Source: JAJDOD01 sp050299835
GTDB taxonomy: Bacteria; Pseudomonadota; Alphaproteobacteria; Rhodobacterales; Rhodobacteraceae
Assembly (NCBI GenBank): GCA_050299835.1
Contig: JBNKWP010000013.1
Span: 29,524 to 93,523, forward strand
Direction: 5' to 3'
DNA: 64,000 bases
Both the position numbers and the translations under genes were made by a program. Under the pieces are notes generated by a model. It was not told the origin of the DNA, did not search any database, and saw only the letters and a program-made list of their open reading frames with translations. This document shows, one piece after another, positions 17,645-26,118 of the stretch. Numbering within the stretch: the stretch's first letter is position 1; each line of letters opens with the position of its first letter.

Positions 17645-18109
17645 ATGTCACAAAAAGAAAGATTTCAGAGCCGTATTGCCCGGATCGAGGCCGCAACCGC
17701 CACCGCCCCCCTGGAGGAAGGCGAACGCGGAGCCCGGAATGCCCCGCATCGAAGCGGTCCCAGCCCGGTCCGGGAGCTTGTCATGGTCCCTGTCGCCGCG
17801 CTGTCGGGCTTCGGATCGGTGGTCTTCGCGAAATGGGTGCAGTTTCACTATCTGACGGATGAAGGTGAATACGGGCTGGATGCCGGCGGGTTCGCTGGCG
17901 GGTTCATGGGCGACATCGTGATCGCGATCGTCGTGAGCCTGCTTCTGGTGGAAATTCTGAACCTTAAGACACCGGCCCGTCGCACGGTGGAAATCGTCAG
18001 CTTCCTCGGCGGGCTTTTCGCGATGGAGGCAGTGGTTGCCATGATGCCCGGTCTGTTCGTGAGCCTGTTTTCCGAGGAGTGGGTCTATTATTCGCTTTAC
18101 GGTTACTGA
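17645..18109 (+). CDS. Hypothetical membrane protein between ppk1 and ppx
   Basis: A 154-aa protein I cannot assign. After a basic, soluble N-terminus (about 40 residues with ARNAPHRSGPSPVRE) there are three probable membrane segments: residues about 45-62 (VMVPVAALSGFGSVVFA), 85-105 (GDIVIAIVVSLLLVEIL) and 117-137 (SFLGGLFAMEAVVAMMPGLF). The ATG at 17645 was preferred to an upstream frame start because that adds only a short unlikely leader. Position between the polyphosphate-making and polyphosphate-degrading genes hints at, but does not prove, a connection. Confidence 0.65.
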   Translation: MSQKERFQSRIARIEAATATAPLEEGERGARNAPHRSGPSPVRELVMVPVAALSGFGSVVFAKWVQFHYLTDEGEYGLDAGGFAGGFMGDIVIAIVVSLLLVEILNLKTPARRTVEIVSFLGGLFAMEAVVAMMPGLFVSLFSEEWVYYSLYGY

Positions 18110-18339
18110 GCGCCGATCTCCGGATAACAAGCTGAAGGGACCGACGCGTGGTGGGGCACAAGGCATATCGGTGCGACAGGGAGCGCGGGTCCTTTGGCCC
18201 CCTGCCCCGGATCAGGTCAGACGCCGCTTTCGGGCTTGTGCCGTCTTTCCCGCCGGACCTGTCAAGCCCAAGCTTTTCATTGCCTTGTCCCCGGCGCATA
18301 TGCGATCAGGAGCGCGGAAGACGGCCTCGGGGAGATGGC

Positions 18340-19884
18340 ATGGACGGCAACCCGTCGGGCGAAACTGAGGATTGGGGACCGTTCGGTCGCCCGCTTTTCG
18401 ACGACCCCTCAGCACGGGCGCTTTCGCGGGTCGGCGTGGTCGATGTGGGGTCGAACTCCGTTCGCATGGTGGTCTTCGACGGCGCGGCGCGGAGCCCCGC
18501 CTATTTCTTCAACGAAAAGGTCATGGCCGGTTTGGGTCAGGGCATGGCGGAGAGCGGTCGGCTTCATCCCGAGGGCCGGGTTCGGGCGCTTCAGGCGATC
18601 AAGCGGTTCCAGCTTCTGGCTGAGGCGATGGAGATCAAGCCGCTGACCGCCGTGGCCACCGCAGCGGTGCGCGAGGCGGAGGACGGGCCGGATTTCTGCA
18701 AGGACGTGATGGACCAGACCGGCCTGAAGCTGTGGGTCATCGCGGGCGAGGAGGAAGCCCGCCTGTCGGCGCAGGGCGTTCTGCTTGGCTGGCCGGAGGC
18801 CGAGGGGCTGGTCTGCGACATCGGCGGGTCGTCGATGGAACTGGCGGAACTCAACGGTGGCAAGGTCGGCAAGTGCTTTTCCACCAGGCTCGGCCCACAA
18901 CGGCTGATGACGGTGAAGGGCGGCAAGAAGGGCCGCAAGGCCGCGATCCAGGAGGGGGTGCGCGATCTGGCCGAGAAGATGGGGCGCTATGGCGAGCATC
19001 TGTATCTTGTCGGCGGGTCCTGGCGGGCGATCGCCCGGATCGACATGGACCGGCGGGGCTATCCGCTGGCGGTGTTGCATGAATACCGGATGAGCCGGAA
19101 GGCGCTATACGCGACCATCGAACATATCGAGGACACACCCACCGAGGAGCTTCGCGCCCGCACCGGTATCGGCGAAAGCCGGATGGCGCTGGTCCCCATC
19201 GCCGCGCAGGTGCTGAAGGAGCTGATCCGCAGCCTGAAACCGCTGGATATCGCGGTTTCCAGTTACGGTATTCGCGAGGGGATGCTTTACCAACAGATGC
19301 CTCAACGGTTGCGCGACCGCGACCCGCTGATCGAAGCCTGCCGGTTCGCGGAATACAAGGACGCGCGGATACCGGGGTTTGGCGCCCGACTCTACGATTT
19401 CGTGCTGCCGCTGTTCAGCGCCCGGAACGCTCCGAAGAAGCGCCTGATCAAGGCGGCCTGCCTGCTCCATGATGTCAGCTGGCGGGCGCACCCGGATTAC
19501 CGCCACGAGGTGTGTTTCGACGAGGTGACCCGCGCCAATCTGGGCGGCATGGATCACCGGGAACGCATCTTTATCGGTGTCGCGCTTTTGCATCGCTACA
19601 AGAATTCGCGCGATGGCTCGCCGTTTCAGTCGCTGTTCGACATGGTGAGCGAGGACGACCTGCGTTGGGCCGAGATCCTGGGCAAGGCGATGCGTTTCGG
19701 TGCGATGCTGACCGCGTCGAAGGGGCAGGACATGGGGGATCTGCGGTATTTCCCGAAGAAGAAGCGGCTTGAGCTGCATCTGGCCCCCGGCACGCGGGAT
19801 TTGTTCGGGGAAGTGGCGGAGGCGCGGTTTGGTGCGCTGGCCACCGCCTTGGGCGAGGTCGAGGTGGTGGTGAAGGGGCGGTAG
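18340..19884 (+). CDS. ppx: Ppx/GppA family exopolyphosphatase
   Basis: A 514-aa enzyme of the ASKHA fold that removes terminal phosphate from polyphosphate and, in the GppA branch, from pppGpp. Signatures are GVVDVGSNSVRMVVFDG (phosphate 1), VATAAVREAEDG, IAGEEEARLSAQGVL, VCDIGGSSMELAEL (phosphate 2) and LYLVGGSWRAIARID. The C-terminal third includes an HD-like helical region (LLHDVSWRAHPDYRHE). The ATG at 18340 has GGGGAG just upstream; 64 extra upstream codons in the frame look non-coding. It follows ppk1 by one gene. Confidence 0.92.
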   Translation: MDGNPSGETEDWGPFGRPLFDDPSARALSRVGVVDVGSNSVRMVVFDGAARSPAYFFNEKVMAGLGQGMAESGRLHPEGRVRALQAIKRFQLLAEAMEIKPLTAVATAAVREAEDGPDFCKDVMDQTGLKLWVIAGEEEARLSAQGVLLGWPEAEGLVCDIGGSSMELAELNGGKVGKCFSTRLGPQRLMTVKGGKKGRKAAIQEGVRDLAEKMGRYGEHLYLVGGSWRAIARIDMDRRGYPLAVLHEYRMSRKALYATIEHIEDTPTEELRARTGIGESRMALVPIAAQVLKELIRSLKPLDIAVSSYGIREGMLYQQMPQRLRDRDPLIEACRFAEYKDARIPGFGARLYDFVLPLFSARNAPKKRLIKAACLLHDVSWRAHPDYRHEVCFDEVTRANLGGMDHRERIFIGVALLHRYKNSRDGSPFQSLFDMVSEDDLRWAEILGKAMRFGAMLTASKGQDMGDLRYFPKKKRLELHLAPGTRDLFGEVAEARFGALATALGEVEVVVKGR

Positions 19885-19936
19885 AGCGGTTCATTCCTGC
19901 CCTAATCTTGTCTAAAACGCTCTCTAACCCTTTGGC

Positions 19937-21079
19937 ATGGACAGACTCCTTACCGAAAACAAGGGTGCCCACGTTCCGGCGGAACAGCAGTATCTGCATG
20001 TGACCATTGCATTCGCGCCCTATGACATCGTCCTGCCTGCGGTCGCGGGCCTGTTTCGTGCCACGAACGGGCATTCCCGAAATGACGAGGCGAGCGAGGA
20101 GACGCTCTGGGCCAGATTTGACCGACTGGAAGAGGAACGCGGTGACGGGGACACGATTGGACCGCTCGACGTCGTGCGCGTCATCGAACCGTCGTTGACC
20201 CCCTGGGCCACGATCATAGAAGACCATTTCGAGGTCGATCCTGCACAGCTCTCAAAGCTGCTTCCGGAAGTCACCTTCCTGACCCTCGTTTCCGAATACC
20301 ATAGTAAGAAGACCGAACGGCATATCTATACTCTCCGTCAGAACGGTAGCGGAATTCGTCGGGTCTACATCCATCATAACTACCAGTATCCAGGCTGGGA
20401 CTGGCGGGAAAAAGGGCCGGTTCAGGACTGGGAAGACACCGACCGGCTTGCGCGAAAGCGGATATCTGAACGTTGCGACCGGGCACTGATGATCGACTAT
20501 GCCGACAGGCTTGGCTGCGATCTGCACGGGCCGCTCGCACGCGGCGAATACGACCGTGCGATGACCATCTACAAGATCGAGGAAAGCGATTTTCGCGAAG
20601 AGCCTGCTCCCATCGAGATCGGGGAGGAATACCGTAAACGCGCGGTCGCCCTGCGGTTCGGCAATGGCGAGGAGGATGTCACCTTCAAGGGGCTGCTCGC
20701 GGACAATCACTATTACGCCTGTTGCGGAGTGTATCAAGACGAGAACCTGAAGGCGATCTGGAAGACCCGGAGCGCGAAAAAGCTGCTTGAGATCATGCAA
20801 AACCGGGGCATCGCGCCCGACTGGCAGGATCCGTACTGCACCGATAGTTTACTCTGGCACCATGCCCTGAGACGCGCCTACCAACGCTTTACGAATGCCC
20901 CGGAAGTTAGTGAGCTAGAGAAAATGGCCCTCGCGCAGACACGGAGTCACGCCTATCCGGTGAACGAATTGCGACTGAGAAACATCTACGCACAGGCCAA
21001 CGGCCAGCCGACGGAACCCGATCCGGAAATGATGGCGGGGATCATGGCCAACGGCCTCGACGTTCTGCTGGGCCGCTAA
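19937..21079 (+). CDS. Unrecognised 380-aa protein, likely accessory
   Basis: I do not recognise a family. The protein is soluble, acidic and without signal peptide or membrane helix. Distinctive stretches are YLHVTIAFAPYDIVLPAVAG, EYHSKKTERHIYTLRQNGSG, VYIHHNYQYPGWDWREKG and a Cys pair in YYACCGVYQDE; the second half has helical RSAKKLLEIMQNRGIAPDW. Base composition looks lower in GC than ppx (about 55% in one 60-base line that I counted), with more AT-ending codons. In related genomes ppx is usually followed by an rRNA methyltransferase gene, so this may be an insertion. Its last four bases overlap the converging small gene. Confidence 0.7.
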   Translation: MDRLLTENKGAHVPAEQQYLHVTIAFAPYDIVLPAVAGLFRATNGHSRNDEASEETLWARFDRLEEERGDGDTIGPLDVVRVIEPSLTPWATIIEDHFEVDPAQLSKLLPEVTFLTLVSEYHSKKTERHIYTLRQNGSGIRRVYIHHNYQYPGWDWREKGPVQDWEDTDRLARKRISERCDRALMIDYADRLGCDLHGPLARGEYDRAMTIYKIEESDFREEPAPIEIGEEYRKRAVALRFGNGEEDVTFKGLLADNHYYACCGVYQDENLKAIWKTRSAKKLLEIMQNRGIAPDWQDPYCTDSLLWHHALRRAYQRFTNAPEVSELEKMALAQTRSHAYPVNELRLRNIYAQANGQPTEPDPEMMAGIMANGLDVLLGR

Positions 21080-21345
21080 AGTTCGGTCTCGCCCTCCGGC
21101 GCGCCCATCTCCTCCGGCGTTTTGCGACGGATCAGGATGTCGCCATTGGGCAGGATCTCCGGCGGGTGATAGGCGTTGAGGTTGTCGACGAAGCCCTGAA
21201 GGTCTTCCAGCGCGGGTTCCATTTCGGAAATGAAGCCCTGCATGAAGAGCCTCAGCGCCTCCGCCATCAGGTCGCGGCCACGGTCCTCCTCCTGCGCAGA
21301 TGCGGGCGCGGCGGTGAGGAACAGGGCAAGGGCGATCCAGCGCAT
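21076..21345 (-). CDS. Small exported protein (Rhodobacterales family)
   Basis: An 89-aa protein with a clear Sec signal peptide (MRWIALALFLTAAPASAQ). The mature part is a short acidic amphipathic helix (MAEALRLFMQGFISEMEPALEDLQGF) and a conserved-looking tail, YHPPEILPNGDILIRRKTPEEM. I recall relatives in Rhodobacterales carrying the misleading label AAA+ family ATPase; no ATPase motif exists here. Probably periplasmic, function unknown. The 3' end overlaps the converging 380-aa gene by four bases. Confidence 0.75.
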   Translation of the reverse strand: MRWIALALFLTAAPASAQEEDRGRDLMAEALRLFMQGFISEMEPALEDLQGFVDNLNAYHPPEILPNGDILIRRKTPEEMGAPEGETEL

Positions 21346-21433
21346 TGTCTTCTCCCAGCGACGTTATCCAACGCGGACATCGTATCGGAAAACGACGCGT
21401 TTTCCTATCGCCGGTTTCCGCGCCGAACTCCGC

Positions 21434-22360
21434 CTACCCCGCCAGGCACCAGCGCATGATCGCCTTCTGCGCGTGCAGCCGGTTCTCCGCCTCGTCGAAG
21501 ATGACCGAGTTCGGGCCGTCCATGATCTCATTCGTCGCCTCCTCGCCCCTATGGGCGGGCAGGCAATGCATGAAGAGTGCATGGTCGGCGGCGTGGCGCA
21601 TCAGTTCGGCATTCACCTGATAGGGCCGCAACTGGTTGTGGCGGCGTTCCTTCGCCGTCTGGCTGTCATGCATCGAGACCCAGGTATCAGTGACAACGAG
21701 GTCCGCGCCCTCGACCGCCTTGGCCGGGTCGCGTTCGATGGTGACGGGACGGCCCTTCGACTGGGCAAAGTCGAGGACGGCACGCTCGGGGTCGAGCGTT
21801 TCGGGGCCGGCAAAAGTCAGGTCGAAGCCGAACTGGCCTGCGGCATGGGCGAAACTGGCGAAGACGTTGTTGCCGTCGCCGCACCAGACGACCTTCTTGT
21901 CAGTGATGGGGCCGCGATGTTCCTCGAAGGTCATCAGGTCGGCCATGATCTGGCAGGGATGGGTGCGGTTGGTCAGCCCGTTGATGACCGGCACGTCGGC
22001 ATGGTCGGCCAGTTCCAGAAGCGCCTCTTCTTCGAAGGTGCGGATCATGATCATGTCGACATAGCGCGACAGCACGCGGGCGGTGTCGGCGATGGTTTCG
22101 CCGTGGCCGAGCTGCATTTCCGACCCCGTGAGCACAAGGGTTTCGCCGCCCATCTGGCGGACGCCCACGTCGAAGGAGACGCGGGTCCGGGTGGAGGGCT
22201 TTTCGAAGATCAGCGCCACCATGCGGCCCTTAAGCGGCTGGGTGTCGTCGGGCGTGCCCTTGGGGCGCCCGTTGCGGGCGGATTTCATCGCCTGCGCGTC
22301 GTCGAGGATGGACCGGAGTGCGGCGGGATCGGTTTTGTGGATATCGAGGAAATGAGTCAT
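21434..22360 (-). CDS. argF: Ornithine carbamoyltransferase
   Basis: A 308-aa cytosolic enzyme that makes citrulline from ornithine and carbamoyl phosphate in arginine synthesis. The carbamoyl-phosphate loop FEKPSTRTRVSF, the RTHPCQIMADL motif, and the ornithine/catalytic region MHCLPAHRGEEAT are intact, so it should be active. It lies 51 bases downstream of argD on the same strand, forming an arg pair; the gap holds a 20-base fragment shared with two other intergenic repeats. Confidence 0.95.
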   Translation of the reverse strand: MTHFLDIHKTDPAALRSILDDAQAMKSARNGRPKGTPDDTQPLKGRMVALIFEKPSTRTRVSFDVGVRQMGGETLVLTGSEMQLGHGETIADTARVLSRYVDMIMIRTFEEEALLELADHADVPVINGLTNRTHPCQIMADLMTFEEHRGPITDKKVVWCGDGNNVFASFAHAAGQFGFDLTFAGPETLDPERAVLDFAQSKGRPVTIERDPAKAVEGADLVVTDTWVSMHDSQTAKERRHNQLRPYQVNAELMRHAADHALFMHCLPAHRGEEATNEIMDGPNSVIFDEAENRLHAQKAIMRWCLAG

Positions 22361-22391
22361 GCGTTTCGCCCCTGTCGGCGGTGTTGTGTGC

Positions 22392-22411
22392 GTATTTTCG
22401 ACAAGATGAAG
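22392..22411 (+). repeat. Tail-only copy of the modular intergenic repeat
   Basis: GTATTTTCGACAAGATGAAG matches the 3' tail of the repeats at 35284-35361 and 53320-53435. Here the hairpin part is absent and the tail runs antisense to argD and argF, ending one base before the argD stop codon. Confidence 0.6.
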
Positions 22412-23584
22412 TCAGGAGGCCTGGAGGCTGGCCGCCGTTCGGTCCAAACGCTCCAGCGCCTCGTCGATTTCCTTGTCGGTGATGTTGAGGGGCGGCAGGA
22501 GGCGCACCACATTGTCGGCGGCGGGCACCACGATGACCTCGTTGGCGTAGCCCGCCTTGACGACTTCCGGCGCCGGAACCTTGCATTTGATGCCCAGCAT
22601 CAGGCCGGTGCCGCGCACCGACTCGAAGATATCGGGATGCGCCGCGACCAGCCCTTCGAGCTTCTGGCGGAGCCTGCCCGCCTTGCGGTTCACCTCGTCG
22701 AGGAAGGTGGGGTCGGCCACCGTTTTCATCACCGCATTGCCGACCGCGCAGGCCAGCGGGTTGCCGCCATAGGTGGAGCCGTGGGTGCCGAGGGTCATGC
22801 CCGCCGCCGCCGCTTCCGTGGCCAGCACCGCGCCGAGGGGGAAGCCGCCGCCAATGCCCTTGGCGACCATCATGATGTCGGGCGTGATGCCCGCCCATTC
22901 ATGGGCGAAAAGCCTGCCGGTGCGGCCCACGCCGCATTGCACCTCGTCGAGGATGAGAAGCGTGCCGGTCTCGTCGCAGAGCTGGCGGATGGCCTTGAGG
23001 TCGCTATCGGCAAGCGGCACGATGCCGCCTTCGCCCTGCACCGGCTCGATCAGGATGGCGCAGGTCTGGTCGGTGACCGCCGCTCTCAATGCGTCGATGT
23101 CGCCATAGGGGAGTTGCCGGAAGCCCGGCAGGACGGGGCCGAACCCGCCCACCATCTTGTCCGCCCCGGAGGCGGCGATGGCGGCTGAGGAGCGACCGTG
23201 GAAGCAGCCCGAGAAGGCGATGATCTCGGTCCGGTCCTGACCCTTGTCCGACCAGTATTTGCGGGCCATCTTGACCGCCAGTTCGCAGGCTTCCGTCCCG
23301 GAATTGGTAAAGAAGACCGTGTCGGCGAAAGTGGCCTCGGTCAGCCGGTCGGCCAGTTCCTGTTGCTGGCCGATCTGGTAGAGGTTCGAGACATGCCAGA
23401 GCGTGTCCGCCTGCGCTTTCAGCGCGTCCGTCAGGATCGGGTTGGCGTGACCCAGCACGTTCACCGCGATGCCCGCGCCCAGATCCATGAAACGTCGGCC
23501 ATCCGCCTCGATCAGCCAGACGCCTTCGCCTTTGACGAAATTCATCGGAGCACGGGAATAGGTGGGCAGAACGGACGGGATCAT
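22412..23584 (-). CDS. argD: Acetylornithine/succinyldiaminopimelate aminotransferase
   Basis: A 390-aa PLP-dependent class III aminotransferase. It starts MIPSVLPTYSRAPMNFVKGEGVWLIEADG, typical of ArgD. The ring-stacking and PLP-phosphate region is FTNSGTEACELAVKMAR, the Asp contacting the pyridine nitrogen is in LLILDEVQCGVGRTG, and the Schiff-base Lys is in MVAKGIGGGFPLGA. It converts N-acetylglutamate semialdehyde to acetylornithine, and often also serves lysine synthesis. Upstream of argF on the same strand. The ATG at 23584 was chosen by homology of the N-terminus; the longer frame is an unlikely leader. Confidence 0.94.
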   Translation of the reverse strand: MIPSVLPTYSRAPMNFVKGEGVWLIEADGRRFMDLGAGIAVNVLGHANPILTDALKAQADTLWHVSNLYQIGQQQELADRLTEATFADTVFFTNSGTEACELAVKMARKYWSDKGQDRTEIIAFSGCFHGRSSAAIAASGADKMVGGFGPVLPGFRQLPYGDIDALRAAVTDQTCAILIEPVQGEGGIVPLADSDLKAIRQLCDETGTLLILDEVQCGVGRTGRLFAHEWAGITPDIMMVAKGIGGGFPLGAVLATEAAAAGMTLGTHGSTYGGNPLACAVGNAVMKTVADPTFLDEVNRKAGRLRQKLEGLVAAHPDIFESVRGTGLMLGIKCKVPAPEVVKAGYANEVIVVPAADNVVRLLPPLNITDKEIDEALERLDRTAASLQAS

Positions 23585-23979
23585 CGGATCATCCTTTATT
23601 TTCGAGAGCCAAGAGGTGCCAGCCGGGGCCGGGCAAGTCAACAAAGTTGGGAATGGACGTAGCAGTGCGGACGCTGTGTTTAGCGTCGGCGTCGAATCTC
23701 GGAGGCGAGTGCATACGTCATGGAAGCGTCATTACGCGGGTTGTTCCGTAAACGGAAGCGTTTTCTCTCGCCCCCGCCCGGGACATGAGCCGGATCAGGA
23801 AATGCTTCAGGAAATGCGTGCCGAGCGCCAGAGACCGCAAACTTTCCTTAACCAAAGTCCGGGAGAGTCGCCCCCGTGCCCGAAAATTCTGTGGTCTTTC
23901 GGCGACAGCCCGCCTTCATCGCCTTGTATCGGCGGGCGGGGTGACTAGAATAGAGGACCGAGGAAAGGCAGGTGCTGAC
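23585..23979. promoter_or_regulatory. argD/gcrA divergent intergenic region with two GANTC sites
   Basis: This 395-base stretch carries no convincing gene. It holds GAATC at 23694-23698 and GAGTC at 23865-23869, both CcrM methylation sites (GANTC); GcrA acts at methylated GANTC promoters, so autoregulation is possible. A 22-codon reading frame, 23720-23788 (MEASLRGLFRKRK...), has weak support and is not called. The gcrA promoter should be near the 3' end and the argD promoter near the 5' end. Confidence 0.45.
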
Positions 23980-24510
23980 ATGTCGTGGACGGACGAACGG
24001 GTCGAGACACTCAAGAAGATGTGGTCGGAAGGCCAGTCGGCGAGCCAGATCGCCAAGGAACTGGGCGGCGTGACCCGCAATGCGGTGATCGGCAAGGTGC
24101 ATCGCCTGGGCCTGTCGAACCGTGCCGGAGCCTCCGCGCCCGCGCCCGAGAAACGTACCGCGAAGCCGGCCCCGAAAAAGGCCGCCGCGAAGCCCGCCGA
24201 GAAAGTGATCGAAGTGACTGTTACCCCAAGAAAAGCCATCGTCCCCGCCGGACAGCCGCTGCCGCCGCAGCCCTCGGCGAACGAGATCAGCCCCGAGGCG
24301 CTTGCCACCGTGCGCGAGGTCGAGAAGGGCGCGAAGAAGATCAGCCTGATGGAACTGACCGAGCGGACCTGCAAATGGCCGATCGGCGATCCGGCGACGG
24401 ATGATTTCTGGTTTTGCGGGCTGGCCGTTCAACAGGGCAAGCCTTATTGCGAGGCCCATGTGGGCGTGGCGTTCCAGCCGATGTCGAACCGGCGGGATCG
24501 TCGGCGGTAA
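23980..24510 (+). CDS. gcrA: GcrA cell-cycle regulator
   Basis: A 176-aa alphaproteobacterial cell-cycle regulator that binds sigma-70 RNA polymerase and activates promoters carrying CcrM-methylated GANTC. The N-terminal HTH is the hallmark: MSWTDERVETLKKMWSEGQ, then SASQIAKELGGVTRNAVIGK. A Pro/Ala/Lys-rich linker (about residues 48-100) leads to the C-terminal polymerase-binding region (LTERTCKWPIGDP, FWFCG, YCEAHVGVAF). The ATG at 23980 begins exactly at the conserved MSWTDE; the 65 codons before it are unlike GcrA. A stand-alone gene with a long upstream region. Confidence 0.95.
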   Translation: MSWTDERVETLKKMWSEGQSASQIAKELGGVTRNAVIGKVHRLGLSNRAGASAPAPEKRTAKPAPKKAAAKPAEKVIEVTVTPRKAIVPAGQPLPPQPSANEISPEALATVREVEKGAKKISLMELTERTCKWPIGDPATDDFWFCGLAVQQGKPYCEAHVGVAFQPMSNRRDRRR

Positions 24511-24801
24511 CGCCCTGGCCGCAAAAAAAATTCAATCCAGACCCGGCGTTGCAGTTCAGCATCGGTGCCAACTGGGCGCTTGACTTGCACGCCGATTGGA
24601 CCCATGTGCCGTCCCAGCGCATCCGTTCTGCAGCGTGAGCAGATTTCGCCAACACGGTGATCCGAACGCGCGCTGACCGTTTCCCACATCACGCGAGGAG
24701 GCAGCGCCGCCACATATGGTCGGCGTACTCTGAGTACCGCCCGGCGCACGTTGCGCGCGGGCCAATGACCATGCGGGCGCGATGCCCGTTGAAAGGTAAA
24801 T
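24511..24801. other. Gene-free gap upstream of the DEAD-box helicase
   Basis: A 291-base gap. It contains an A8 run after gcrA and GC-rich segments around 24700-24780 that could fold, but I see no supported gene. Long 5' leaders are common for cold-induced DEAD-box helicase genes, so part of this may be an untranslated leader. Confidence 0.4.
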
Positions 24802-26019
24802 ATGGAATTTGAACAACTGGGACTGTCTCCCAGGCTACTGAAACAGATGAACGCCATGGGCTTCACCGATCCGACGCCGATCCAGCGGCAGGCCATTCCG
24901 CATGCGCTGGAAGGCCGTGACGTGATGGGTCTGGCCCAGACCGGAACCGGCAAGACCGCAGCCTTCGGGCTTCCTTTGCTGAACGCGCTTCTCAGCCGGG
25001 GTGCAGCGCCCGAGCCGAAGACGGCAACCGGCCTTGTGCTGGCACCGACGCGCGAACTGGCCAAGCAGATCGTCGACTCTCTCGGCGGGTTCACCAAGGG
25101 CTCGCATCTGAAGGTGGCGCTGGTCGTGGGCGGCGTGTCGATCAACAAGCAGATCGAGCGGATGAAGCGCGGCACCGACCTGTTGGTGGCCACGCCCGGC
25201 CGGCTGATCGACCTGATCGACCGCAAGGCAGTCCGCCTTGACCAGACCCGGTTCCTTGTGCTGGACGAGGCCGACCAGATGCTGGACATGGGCTTCATTC
25301 ACGCCCTGCGCCGCATCGCGCCGCTTTTGCCGGTTGAGCGTCAGACCATGATGTTCTCGGCCACCATGCCGAAGCTGATGGCTGATCTGTCGGCCAAATA
25401 CCTCACCGATCCGATCAGGGTCGAAGTCGCGCGTCCCGGCGTTGCGGCGGATAACATCACGCAGTCCGTGCATTTCGTGGCGCAGGACGCGAAGGCCGAT
25501 CTGCTGGTCCGCCTGTTGGCGGGTCATGAGACCGACCGCTCGCTGGTCTTTGCGCGCACCAAGCACGGGGCCGAGCGGCTGATGAAGAAGCTCGACGCGG
25601 CGGGCTATCCCGTTGCCTCGATCCACGGCAACAAGAGCCAGGGCCAGCGTGACCGGGCCATCCGCGCGTTCAAGCAGGGGGAAACCCTGGTTCTGGTCGC
25701 CACCGACGTGGCCGCGCGCGGGATCGACATTCCGGATGTAAAGCACGTCTACAACTATGACCTGCCCAACGTGGCAGAGAACTATGTCCACCGCATCGGC
25801 CGGACCGCGCGGGCCGGGGCATCCGGTCAGGCGGTGGCTTTCTGTTCTCCGGATGAAGCCAAGGAGTTTCGCGCCATCGAGAAGGTGTTGAAGACCCGGA
25901 TCGCTGTCGCGGGCGGAACCACCTGGGACGAACCGCGCCAGGCGCAGGCGGACAAGGGCGCGGGCGACAAACGCCAGCGTCGATCGAAACGCCGCCGGAA
26001 TTTCAAGCGCGCGGCCTAG
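24802..26019 (+). CDS. DEAD-box ATP-dependent RNA helicase (RhlE-like)
   Basis: A 405-aa RNA helicase that unwinds or remodels RNA during ribosome assembly or decay. All motifs are present in order: Q motif (GFTDPTPIQRQAIP), I (AQTGTGKT, Lys51), Ia (PTRELA), Ib (TPGR), II (DEAD, residues 155-158), III (SAT), IV (SLVFARTK), V (ATDVAARGIDIP) and VI (HRIGRTARAG). It ends in a short basic tail (KRQRRSKRRRNFKRAA) that probably helps RNA binding, as in RhlE-type proteins. Monocistronic: a long gap precedes it and a strong terminator follows. Confidence 0.93.
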   Translation: MEFEQLGLSPRLLKQMNAMGFTDPTPIQRQAIPHALEGRDVMGLAQTGTGKTAAFGLPLLNALLSRGAAPEPKTATGLVLAPTRELAKQIVDSLGGFTKGSHLKVALVVGGVSINKQIERMKRGTDLLVATPGRLIDLIDRKAVRLDQTRFLVLDEADQMLDMGFIHALRRIAPLLPVERQTMMFSATMPKLMADLSAKYLTDPIRVEVARPGVAADNITQSVHFVAQDAKADLLVRLLAGHETDRSLVFARTKHGAERLMKKLDAAGYPVASIHGNKSQGQRDRAIRAFKQGETLVLVATDVAARGIDIPDVKHVYNYDLPNVAENYVHRIGRTARAGASGQAVAFCSPDEAKEFRAIEKVLKTRIAVAGGTTWDEPRQAQADKGAGDKRQRRSKRRRNFKRAA

Positions 26020-26029
26020 TCATTGCGAT

Positions 26030-26054
26030 GGGGGGCGTCAGCGCCCCCCTTTTT
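26030..26054 (+). terminator. Intrinsic terminator after the RNA helicase
   Basis: An 8-bp perfect GC stem (GGGGGGCG at 26030-26037 with CGCCCCCC at 26042-26049), a TCAG tetraloop and T5 immediately after. This is the clearest Rho-independent terminator in the window. Confidence 0.88.
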
Positions 26055-26118
26055 GCCTCTGCACGGGCGCACCGTTGACCCTTCCCGTGTCGCCCTGAAC
26101 CCGCTATCAGCGCCTCCC

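Noticed and set aside
21230..23188. 652-codon plus-strand reading frame over argF and argD
   Set aside because: Shadow of two intact arginine biosynthesis genes; no family resemblance.
23720..23788. 22-codon basic peptide frame upstream of gcrA
   Set aside because: Weak ribosome-binding site, no recognisable function, and short enough to occur by chance.
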